Shown here: piece by piece, positions 36,728-43,993 of the stretch
Position numbering within the stretch: the first letter of the stretch is position 1
How the letters are laid out: each line of letters opens with the position of its first letter
Source: Streptomyces spectabilis
GTDB lineage: Bacteria > Actinomycetota > Actinomycetes > Streptomycetales > Streptomycetaceae
Direction: 5' to 3'
Assembly (NCBI RefSeq): GCF_008704795.1
Contig: NZ_CP023690.1
Location: 9,124,501-9,188,500 of the forward strand
DNA length: 64,000 bases
Made by a program: the position numbers and the translations under genes
Notes under the pieces: generated by a model
Seen by the model: the letters and a program-made list of their open reading frames with translations, nothing else
Databases searched by the model: none
Told to the model about the DNA's origin: nothing

Positions 36728-38284
36728 ATGACCACCAGTGCCCCGCCCAACGGCTTCTGGGCCCAGGCGACCGCCGACCCGGACCGGACCGTCGTCACCG
36801 CGCCCGACGGGGCCCTCTGGACCGCGGGCCGTCTGCACGCCGCCGTCAACCAGCTCGTGCACGGGCTGCGCGCGGCCGGCCTGGAGCGCGGTGACGCGTT
36901 CGCCGTCGTCCTGCCGAACGGCGTCGAGTTCCTCACCGCGTACCTCGCCGCCTCGCAGGCGGGCCTCTACCTCGTCCCCGTCAACCACCACCTCGTCGGC
37001 CCGGAGATCGCCTGGATCGTCGCCGACTCCGGCGCCAAGGTGCTCATCGCCCACGAGCGGTTCGCCGACGCGGCGACGGCCGCCGCCGACGAGGCCCGGC
37101 TCCCCGTCGAGCGCCGCTACGCCGTCGGCGACGTCCCCGGCTTCGACCCGTACGCCGCACTCCTCGCGGGGCAGCCCGAAGCGGTGCCCGATGACCGGAC
37201 GCTCGGCTGGGTCATGAACTACACCTCCGGCACGACGGGACGGCCGCGCGGCATCCGCCGCCCGCTGCCCGGCAAGCCCCCCGAGGAGGCCTACCTCGGC
37301 GGCTTCCTCGGCATCTTCGGCATCAAGCCCTTCGACGGCAACGTGCACCTGGTGTGCTCCCCGCTCTACCACACCGCCGTCCTGCAATTCGCGGGCGCCG
37401 CCCTGCACATCGGACACCCCCTGGTCCTCATGGACAGGTGGACACCCGAAGAGATGCTGCGCCTGATCGACCGCCACCGGTGCACGCACACACACATGGT
37501 CCCGACCCAGTTCCACCGCCTGCTCGCCCTGCCCGCGGCGACGAGGGCCGCGTACGACGTGTCGTCGATGCGGCACGCCATCCACGGGGCCGCGCCCTGC
37601 CCCGAGCACGTGAAGCGGGCGATGATCGACTGGTGGGGGGAGTGCGTCGAGGAGTACTACGCGGCCAGCGAGGGCGGCGGCGCCTTCGCGACCGCACGGG
37701 ACTGGCTGAAGAAGCCCGGCACCGTCGGCAAGGCCTGGCCCATCAGCGAACTCGCGGTCTTCGACGACGACGGCGGCCGGGTGCCGCCCGGCGAACTCGG
37801 CACCGTCTACATGAAGATGACCACCGGCGGATTCTCATACCACAAGGACGAGGCGAAGACGCGCAAGAACCGCATCGGCGACTTCTTCACCGTCGGCGAC
37901 CTCGGCCACCTGGACGAGGACGGCTACCTCTACCTCCGCGACCGCAAGATCGACATGATCATCTCGGGCGGCGTCAACATCTACCCCGCCGAGATCGAGT
38001 CCGCCCTGCTCGCCCATCCCGCGGTCGCGGACGCCGCCGCGTTCGGCATCCCGCACGACGACTGGGGCGAGGAGGTGAAGGCCGTCGTCGAGCCCGCGCC
38101 AGGGCACCCGGCGGGCGACGCGCTCGCCGCGGACATCCTGCGCCACTGCGAGCGCCACCTGGCGGGCTACAAGCGGCCGAAGAGCGTCGACTTCATCGCG
38201 GCGATGCCCCGCGACCCGAACGGCAAGCTCTACAAGCGGCGGCTCCGCGAGCCCTACTGGGCGGGCCGGGAGAAGGCGGTCTGA
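36728..38284 (+). CDS. Acyl-CoA synthetase (AMP-forming)
   Basis: 518 residues from the ATG at 36728, GGAGG upstream. ANL-superfamily motifs: 'MNYTSGTTGRPRGIRRPL' (P-loop, ~161-178), 'EEYYAASEGGG' (A5-like), 'GDFFTVGDLGHLDEDGYLYLRDR' (A7/A8, hinge Asp) and 'NGKLYKRRL' with the catalytic Lys near the end. Activates a carboxylate as CoA thioester; similar proteins are annotated as fatty-acid or cyclohexanecarboxylate-type ligases. Not an NRPS A domain: no adjoining carrier domain, and motif spacing is that of CoA ligases. Confidence 0.9.
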   Translation: MTTSAPPNGFWAQATADPDRTVVTAPDGALWTAGRLHAAVNQLVHGLRAAGLERGDAFAVVLPNGVEFLTAYLAASQAGLYLVPVNHHLVGPEIAWIVADSGAKVLIAHERFADAATAAADEARLPVERRYAVGDVPGFDPYAALLAGQPEAVPDDRTLGWVMNYTSGTTGRPRGIRRPLPGKPPEEAYLGGFLGIFGIKPFDGNVHLVCSPLYHTAVLQFAGAALHIGHPLVLMDRWTPEEMLRLIDRHRCTHTHMVPTQFHRLLALPAATRAAYDVSSMRHAIHGAAPCPEHVKRAMIDWWGECVEEYYAASEGGGAFATARDWLKKPGTVGKAWPISELAVFDDDGGRVPPGELGTVYMKMTTGGFSYHKDEAKTRKNRIGDFFTVGDLGHLDEDGYLYLRDRKIDMIISGGVNIYPAEIESALLAHPAVADAAAFGIPHDDWGEEVKAVVEPAPGHPAGDALAADILRHCERHLAGYKRPKSVDFIAAMPRDPNGKLYKRRLREPYWAGREKAV

Positions 38285-38301
38285 GGCCCCGCCCTCCAGC
38301 G

Positions 38302-38317
38302 CGGCCCGCCCGGGCCG
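38302..38317. terminator. Hairpin between convergent ligase and acylase genes
   Basis: CGGCCCG, CC, CGGGCCG: perfect 7-bp arms with a 2-nt centre, in the 43-bp gap between two converging stops. Confidence 0.55.
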
Positions 38318-38327
38318 GTGGTGGGCC

Positions 38328-40742
38328 TCAGCGCTCGCGCACCTTCACCACCTTCAGGCCGGGCGCCTTGAGGATGTCCCGCTCGCAGAACCGCGACGTC
38401 ACCCAGCGCTCCGATGAGTACAGCCGCGTCTGGTCGCTGTAGTGCGGTGAGCGCGGGTCCGCCGACTGGGAGTACGTCAGGAGCGTGCGGGCCCGCGGGC
38501 AGCGGGAGGCGTCCCAGCCGACGGCCTGGACGTGGCTGGAGCCGCTGCCGACCTCCGTGTAGCCGCCGCCCGCCGGGTTCCAGCGCCCCTCGATCTTGTT
38601 CCAGACGCCCAGGGACTCCGTACCGCCGTGGACCGGCAGGCGCTTGCCGTTCCGTACGACGAACTGGTGGTCACCGAGCCGGGCGTCGAGCGGAATGCCC
38701 GCGGCGCGCAGCTCCGCCACCGCGTCGGCCAGCGCGGTGGCGAAACCGGGCGCGTCCGTGTTGAGGGAACGCGGCGTACGCACCGGATCGGACGCGCTGA
38801 ACGGCACCTTCCACAGCTGCGCGCCCGGCACCTCGGCGCGGAGCGCGCGCCAGAACCGGTCGAAGAGCAGCGCGCCGCGCGAGCCGGTGTCCATGGTGCG
38901 GTCCCACGCCCCCAGCACGGCACAGGCCTCGCGCACGTCGACGGCCTTGCCGTCGCTGCCCGTCGCCGACCCCGAGGGCAGGGCCGCGCAGGCGCGCGCG
39001 GCGTCGGCGGCGGCCAGGTCACCGGCGGGCGCGCGGTTCGCGAACTGCTGCCGCTGGAGGTCCCCGACCGTCAGGCCGCCGCGCCGGGCGAGCGCGGAGA
39101 CGTCCTCGACGGCGCCGCGCGTACGCATCGACCGCTCGGTGCCGATGGTGCCGAAGATCCGCTCGTAGCCGGTGAGGGGTCGCTCCGCGTTGGAGAGCCA
39201 GGCGCTGTCGTTGGAGTTCTCCGCGTACGGCGCGTCCTTGAGGGTGGGCATGCGTGACGGGCCGAACGTGCCGGGCTGCAGGGCGTCCTTGTCCGAGCCG
39301 AGCGCGCAGTCGCCCCGGGAGCCGTCCAGGACGGCCACGCCCGCCGCCGGATACGTCAGCTTGCCGAGCGGGGTCGAGCAGCGCGCCGCGAGGTCGTCGG
39401 TGATGCGGGGCAGGACCTGCGACTGGGTGAGGAGCGAGTGCCCCGCGCGGTCCGCGGCGACGGTGTTGACCCAGGGCAGCCCCTGGGTGTCGCGCAGCGC
39501 GCGCAGGACGCCCTTGACCGAACGGGCCCTGCCCAAGCGCAGATCGGCGTCAGCGGCGCGCAGCTGCGCGGCATTGGGGTCGTTGAGGGCGTACGCGGTC
39601 CTGGCCGTCCAGGGCAGGGGCAGCTGGGAGCCGAGCGAGGTGACGACCGGGCCGTAGCGCGTCCACCACTGGGTGCGGGTCACCGGGGCGCCGTCCCGCA
39701 CCGGCACGGTCACCGTCCGCCGCGTCATCCGCTCCCGCGCGCCGTCGACGAGATACGCGGTCGGATCGGCGGGGTCGAGCGTCAGCTCGTGCACGTTGAA
39801 CGGGACGCCCGTCGCGACGGTGTGGCTCCACGCCACATGGCTGGTGAAGCCGATGTTGACGACGGGAGTGCCCAGCAGGGCCGCGCCCGAGACGTTCAGC
39901 TCGCCCGGGATGGTCTGCTGGACCTGCGCGAAGCGGCGGCTGCCCTGCCACGGGTAGTGGGGGTTGCCGAGCAGCAGGCCGCGCCCGCCCGCGGTGGTCC
40001 TCCCGCTGAAGGCCACGGCGTTGGAGCCCATGTCGGCGCCCTCGGCCCCGGGCGCGAGCATCCGGCGCGCCGCCTGTGCGGTCCCGCGCGGGTCGGGTGC
40101 GCGGCGGCTCTCGCCGGGGCCCGGCGGGCGCGCCCCGGTGATGCCGTCGACGACCCGGCCCTGGCCGCCGAGGACCGACACGGCGTGGCCGAGGCGGGCC
40201 GCGTCCAGAGCTGTCGCCGGGCGCACCCAGTCGGCCTTCGCGCACGCCGGGTCCGTGACGCGGTGCTGCCGCAGCCACGCGTTGTAGCCCGCGGCGAAGC
40301 CCCGCATCAGTTCCTTCGCGGCGTGGCTCGGGCCGCGCGGCGCGGGCTGGTCCAGGAGCTTCTCCACCGTGCCCGCCTGCCGTACGCCCCGGAAGTACAG
40401 GTCGCTCGTGAGGTTCGTGGTCGCCGACGACAGGCCGCCGCCGGGGTCGCCGTCGGGGCCGAAGTACCGCGAGCGCTCGCCGCGTACGGTGGTGAAGCTC
40501 TGGGCGAGCACGCACACCTGGTCGGCGGCCTGGGCCCAGGCGGTGCCGAAGCCGAGGCTCGCGTAGTCATCGGCCAGGACGTGCGGGACTCCGTACTCGG
40601 TGTAGCGGATGGTGGCGGACAGGCCGCCGCCCGAGGGCCGTTCGTTGGCGCCGGGCGCGGCTACCGCCGTGGCCGGCAGCAGGGCCGAGGCGGTGAGCAG
40701 CGCCGTGCTCAGGGCTACGGCGGGTCTGATACGTATGCGCAT
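38328..40742 (-). CDS. Secreted penicillin-acylase-family Ntn hydrolase (aculeacin/AHL acylase-like)
   Basis: 804 residues from the ATG at 40742 (GGGAGG upstream). Signal peptide ~1-29 (MRIRIRPAVALSTALLTASA...TAVAA). Alpha-chain region ~40-225, spacer, then self-cleavage site Gly239/Ser240 in 'DMGSNAVAF', which makes Ser240 the N-terminal nucleophile of the beta chain. 'GNPHYPWQGSRRF' and 'NIGFTSHVAWSHTVATG' match the aculeacin-A and N-acyl-homoserine-lactone acylases of actinomycetes. The enzyme removes acyl side chains from lipopeptides, lactones or penicillins outside the cell. Stand-alone, minus strand; 13 kb from the NRPS, so a link to that product is only possible in principle. Confidence 0.92.
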   Translation of the reverse strand: MRIRIRPAVALSTALLTASALLPATAVAAPGANERPSGGGLSATIRYTEYGVPHVLADDYASLGFGTAWAQAADQVCVLAQSFTTVRGERSRYFGPDGDPGGGLSSATTNLTSDLYFRGVRQAGTVEKLLDQPAPRGPSHAAKELMRGFAAGYNAWLRQHRVTDPACAKADWVRPATALDAARLGHAVSVLGGQGRVVDGITGARPPGPGESRRAPDPRGTAQAARRMLAPGAEGADMGSNAVAFSGRTTAGGRGLLLGNPHYPWQGSRRFAQVQQTIPGELNVSGAALLGTPVVNIGFTSHVAWSHTVATGVPFNVHELTLDPADPTAYLVDGARERMTRRTVTVPVRDGAPVTRTQWWTRYGPVVTSLGSQLPLPWTARTAYALNDPNAAQLRAADADLRLGRARSVKGVLRALRDTQGLPWVNTVAADRAGHSLLTQSQVLPRITDDLAARCSTPLGKLTYPAAGVAVLDGSRGDCALGSDKDALQPGTFGPSRMPTLKDAPYAENSNDSAWLSNAERPLTGYERIFGTIGTERSMRTRGAVEDVSALARRGGLTVGDLQRQQFANRAPAGDLAAADAARACAALPSGSATGSDGKAVDVREACAVLGAWDRTMDTGSRGALLFDRFWRALRAEVPGAQLWKVPFSASDPVRTPRSLNTDAPGFATALADAVAELRAAGIPLDARLGDHQFVVRNGKRLPVHGGTESLGVWNKIEGRWNPAGGGYTEVGSGSSHVQAVGWDASRCPRARTLLTYSQSADPRSPHYSDQTRLYSSERWVTSRFCERDILKAPGLKVVKVRER

Positions 40743-40844
40743 CGTGCCTCCCAACTACTGTGAGAGCAGTGGCCGTTGGAGCGTACCAACCGGTATGTCG
40801 CTTGTCCGGAGGGCGTCGGCGGCCGATCGGCGCGGGGGCTCGCG

Positions 40845-42524
40845 TCAGCCGGGGGAGCGGCCGTGCGCGGCCCACTCCGCGCGGGCGGCGCGCACCTCGT
40901 CGAGCGCCTGGCGGTGGCCGCCCTCGCGGGCGCAGCGCTCGGCGCGGTCGAGCAGGGCGGCGGCCCCGGCCGGGTCGGCGGCGGTGCGGACGCGGGCCAG
41001 GGCGGTGAGGGCGAAGGCCAGGACGGTGCCGCCGAAGGGCTCCGCCAGTTCGGCCGCGGCCCGGGCCAGGCGCTCCGCCTCGGCCGACTCGCCCAGGGTC
41101 AGATGGAGTTCGGCGAGGTTCGCCCGTTCGAACGCGGTGGCCGTGGGGCGGCCCGCCTGCTCGGCCAGGGTGAGGGCGCGACGGCCGTGGCGCAGGGCCT
41201 GCGCGAGGTCGCCCGCGCGGCGCGCGTTCTCCCGCAGGACGGACAGGACGTTGGCGAGCAGCGCCGGGTCACCGGATGCCTCGGCGGCGCCGAGGGCCCG
41301 CTCGGCCGGGGCGGCCGCCTCGTCGAAGCGTCCCAGCAGGCCGTTGCAGACGGCCTGCTGGGCGAGGGAGCGGGCCAGGAGCGCGGCGTGCGGTGACGGC
41401 ACGGCGTGGCTCGCGCTCGCCGGCGGCGGGGGAGTGCGGAGCGCGGCCTGGGCCGTGCGCGCCGCTTCGAGCCCCGCCTCGTAGGCGCCCTCGTAGAAGA
41501 GGACCATCGACCACGCCATGTGGTGCGCGGCCCCGACCTCGACGGGGGCGGCGGGGCCCGGCGCGTGCGCACGCAGGCTCGCGTGCGCCTCGGCCGGGCG
41601 GTGGCGCCGGGCGAGGACCTCCGCGAGGCGGGCCGCGGCGAGGGCGCGGGCGTCGGCGTGGCCGCGCGGCGCGTACGCGGCCAGGGCCTGGCGCAGTACG
41701 TCGATGGCCTCGTCGTAGCGGCCCGCGCGGTCCAGGGTGAGCGCCCAGTCGAGGCGGACGCGCGCGGCTTCAAGGCCGGTGTCCTCGCGCGCGTCGGGCA
41801 GTGGTGCTCGCGGCCGTCGGGGGCCCTGGCGCCGGGAGGCGTCCATGAGGAGGTGGCGGGCCCGCTCATCGCCGGAGGCCTGATCGAGGACGCGCCGGGC
41901 CACCGCCGCCGCGCGTGCCGGATCGCCGTCGGCGAGGTGACGCTCGGCTAGCGCGCATCCCGTCGTGGCGCGGAGGTCGGCCAGGCGGGTGCGCCGGGCA
42001 TCGGCCCAGGCGGCGTAGCGGTCCTCCGGGAGCAGCTCACCGGTGAACGCCTCGAACGCGGCGGCCAGTTCCGGCACACCACCTTGCGACAAGGCGTTTT
42101 CGGCCAGCGTCTCGACGCGGTCCGCGTCCACGAGCACCGCTCCGGGCACAAGGCGCAGCAGTGGCCCGTCGGTGACGACGTAGGAGGAGACGGCCCGGGG
42201 CCTGAGCTCGGGCTCCAGGGCGTGGCGGGCGGTGTGCAGGGCGACGCGCAGGTTGCGCAGCGCGGCGCCCAGCTCGGCATGGGGCCAGCAGGAGGCCATG
42301 ACGTGCTCACGGTGCAGTTGGTGGCCCGGGGCGAGTGCCAGGAGCTTCACCAGGGTGCGGGCGCCGGGGCGCGGCCAGCGCCCGGCGGGCGGCACGCCGT
42401 GGGGCCGCTCGGCCCGGAAGCCGCCGAGCAGATACAGATGCAGCGGGCCGGTGCCCGCACCGGCCGCACCGCCGGCCTCGCGGGCGCCGCTCCCGCTGTC
42501 GTACACGCGTGCTGGCGAGCCCAT
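40845..42524 (-). CDS. BTAD/SARP-like transcriptional regulator with TPR repeats
   Basis: 559 residues from the ATG at 42524 (GGAGAG upstream). Residues ~28-110 resemble an OmpR-type winged helix ('LHLYLLGGFRAE', 'HVMASCWPHAELGAALRNLRVALHTARHALEP'), residues ~115-245 the bacterial transcriptional activator domain, and the rest are TPR-like helical repeats ('AALRHGRRALTLAEQAG'-type). No NTPase domain is present, so it is shorter than AfsR. Likely a pathway-specific or global activator; the divergent DUF333-like gene is a possible target. Confidence 0.82.
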   Translation of the reverse strand: MGSPARVYDSGSGAREAGGAAGAGTGPLHLYLLGGFRAERPHGVPPAGRWPRPGARTLVKLLALAPGHQLHREHVMASCWPHAELGAALRNLRVALHTARHALEPELRPRAVSSYVVTDGPLLRLVPGAVLVDADRVETLAENALSQGGVPELAAAFEAFTGELLPEDRYAAWADARRTRLADLRATTGCALAERHLADGDPARAAAVARRVLDQASGDERARHLLMDASRRQGPRRPRAPLPDAREDTGLEAARVRLDWALTLDRAGRYDEAIDVLRQALAAYAPRGHADARALAAARLAEVLARRHRPAEAHASLRAHAPGPAAPVEVGAAHHMAWSMVLFYEGAYEAGLEAARTAQAALRTPPPPASASHAVPSPHAALLARSLAQQAVCNGLLGRFDEAAAPAERALGAAEASGDPALLANVLSVLRENARRAGDLAQALRHGRRALTLAEQAGRPTATAFERANLAELHLTLGESAEAERLARAAAELAEPFGGTVLAFALTALARVRTAADPAGAAALLDRAERCAREGGHRQALDEVRAARAEWAAHGRSPG

Positions 42525-42789
42525 GGGGTGCAGTCTCTCCAGCCAGGGGCGCGACCACGCCTGTTACCCGTGAATTACTGGCCGGATCTCGCTGTTCATC
42601 GCGGCACGTCACGGGCGGCCGTGGCGAGGGTTCGCGACGTTGTCGCCAAGGTTGTCGATTGCTTCCGCTTCCGCGTTGACCTGCGGGAACTCCACTCCGG
42701 AAGATGTCCTGCGAATCCCGGGAGCCCCTGGGGCCCGTGAGTCTTCCGATCTCTTTGAGTGCTCGTTCGATTCCTTGCGGAGGAGAAAC

Positions 42790-43368
42790 ATGAAGCGTTC
42801 TCAAGCCCTCGCCATGAGTGTCCTGTTGCTGCTGTCGGGCAGCGCCGTGGCGGCCAGTGCCGCCGAAGGATCCGCCGCGCGGTCCTCCGCCCACCACCGG
42901 TCACCGGCCGCCGAGTGGTGCGCGAAGAAGGGAGGCAAGCCGCAGGTCCAGGTTCCGTACTACACCAAGACCGGTACGCAGATCGTGCGTCTGGGCGGTG
43001 AGCGGGAGATGTGCGTCTTCACCGCGGACGACGGTTCGAAGCTCACCGTCGCGGCGGACACGCTCGCTGCGACGAAGCCGACGCTCGCCGCCCTCGCCTA
43101 CGTCCACAAGCCCGCCGACCCGGGCGGCCACCCCGGCAACCCGTCCATCGGCTACTGCAAGGCCCTCAACGGCACGGCCATGTACGGCCCCAAGGCGACG
43201 GACGGCGGCGGCTGGGCCAAGAAGGGCGAGACGAGCCCGGAGAAGGTGGTCCCCGGCTGCATGTTCGGCGACGGCTCGGTGATCGACGCCTGGGGCCTCA
43301 AGTACCACTCGGGCGGTGTGATCCGGGGAGCGGACCTGACGAAGAAGTTCCGCGCGGACCTTCCGTAG
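42790..43368 (+). CDS. Secreted DUF333-like protein (two repeats)
   Basis: 192 residues, ATG after AGGAGA. Signal peptide 'MKRSQALAMSVLLLLSGSAVAASAA'. Two Cys-containing DUF333-like units: 'AAEWCAKKGGKPQVQVPYY...MCVF' (~41-78) and 'NPSIGYCKALNGTAM...PGCMFGDGSVIDAWGLKYH' (~118-180), each with the C-x5-G-G/T core and a C-x-F/FxDGS element. The family has no known enzyme activity and members are periplasmic or secreted. Divergent from the BTAD regulator. Confidence 0.75.
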   Translation: MKRSQALAMSVLLLLSGSAVAASAAEGSAARSSAHHRSPAAEWCAKKGGKPQVQVPYYTKTGTQIVRLGGEREMCVFTADDGSKLTVAADTLAATKPTLAALAYVHKPADPGGHPGNPSIGYCKALNGTAMYGPKATDGGGWAKKGETSPEKVVPGCMFGDGSVIDAWGLKYHSGGVIRGADLTKKFRADLP

Positions 43369-43398
43369 GCAGCCCTGCTGTAGGGTCCCTTCCCCGCA

Positions 43399-43422
43399 CG
43401 CTCCCCGGCGCGCCGGGGAGCG
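43399..43422. terminator. Strong bidirectional hairpin
   Basis: A perfect 24-bp palindrome whose half is CGCTCCCCGGCG, between the convergent DUF333-like gene and a small membrane-protein gene. Confidence 0.75.
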
Positions 43423-43440
43423 ACGGCCCGGCGCCATGGG

Positions 43441-43848
43441 TCAGTCGAGCAGTGGCAGCACGAGGGCGAGCACGATGAACGTACTGGTGAACGCGGTGGC
43501 CGCGGAGGCGAGTCGCTTCGGCCTGCTCAGCGCGGCGGCGGGCGGTCCCGCGGCGGGCGCGGGCGCCGGTCCTGTGACGTCGTACGCGATGAACCCGAGG
43601 AAGAGCGCGAGGGCGACGGTGACGACCGTGACCGCGACGCGGGAGACGCCGGGGCGCCCGTCGCCCAGCTCCAGGGCGGCGGCGGCCGTGCACACATCCG
43701 TGATCACGGCCATGGCGGCGGCCCCGGCCGCACCCCAGGCCCTGGCGCGGCCGGACCCGTCCCCCAGGGCCAGGCGGAACGCGATGCGCGCGCAGACCGC
43801 GGCGGCCAGGGCGGTGCACCCCAGGAGCACGGCGACGACGATGGACAC
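43441..43848 (-). CDS. Small integral membrane protein (135 aa)
   Basis: Starts at GTG 43848 with GAGGGAG 7 nt upstream. Four transmembrane segments ('VSIVVAVLLGCTALAAAVCA', 'WGAAGAAAMAVITDVCTAAAAL', 'VSRVAVTVVTVALALFLGFIAYDV', 'AFTSTFIVLALVLPLL') with a short Pro/Ala-rich loop before the last. No family recognised. Divergent from the double-HTH ATPase gene across a palindromic operator. Confidence 0.7.
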   Translation of the reverse strand: MSIVVAVLLGCTALAAAVCARIAFRLALGDGSGRARAWGAAGAAAMAVITDVCTAAAALELGDGRPGVSRVAVTVVTVALALFLGFIAYDVTGPAPAPAAGPPAAALSRPKRLASAATAFTSTFIVLALVLPLLD

Positions 43849-43937
43849 GGAGACTCCCTCGGGGCGAAGTGCCGCGCGGGCACGACGAGGGGACGGGGCG
43901 GGACGGACAGGGCTGACGGGGCGTCCCCTCCCGACAC

Positions 43938-43958
43938 TGTCCCAGAGTTTCTGAGACA
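43938..43958. promoter_or_regulatory. Operator-like inverted repeat upstream of the double-HTH gene
   Basis: TGTCCCAGA and TCTGAGACA pair at 8 of 9 positions across GTT. It lies 36 bp before the ATG at 43994 and in one of the few AT-richer stretches, consistent with autoregulation by the HTH protein. Confidence 0.5.
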
Positions 43959-43993
43959 ATGGAAACAATGCAGTTGAGGGGTGGTGATCCAGC

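Noticed and set aside
36728-38284. Acyl-CoA ligase as the missing in-trans A domain for the NRPS
   Set aside because: Its motifs are those of CoA ligases and it sits in a catabolic-looking unit 11 kb away under another operator. The same reasoning applies to 50061-51578 and to paaK.
38328-40742. Acylase as part of the NRPS biosynthetic cluster
   Set aside because: Thirteen kilobases and many unrelated genes separate them, and such acylases are common stand-alone secreted enzymes in Streptomyces.
42525-42789. Possible tRNA in the gap before the DUF333-like gene
   Set aside because: A TTCGCGA-like stretch caught the eye, but no acceptor stem, D-arm or anticodon arm can be drawn around it.
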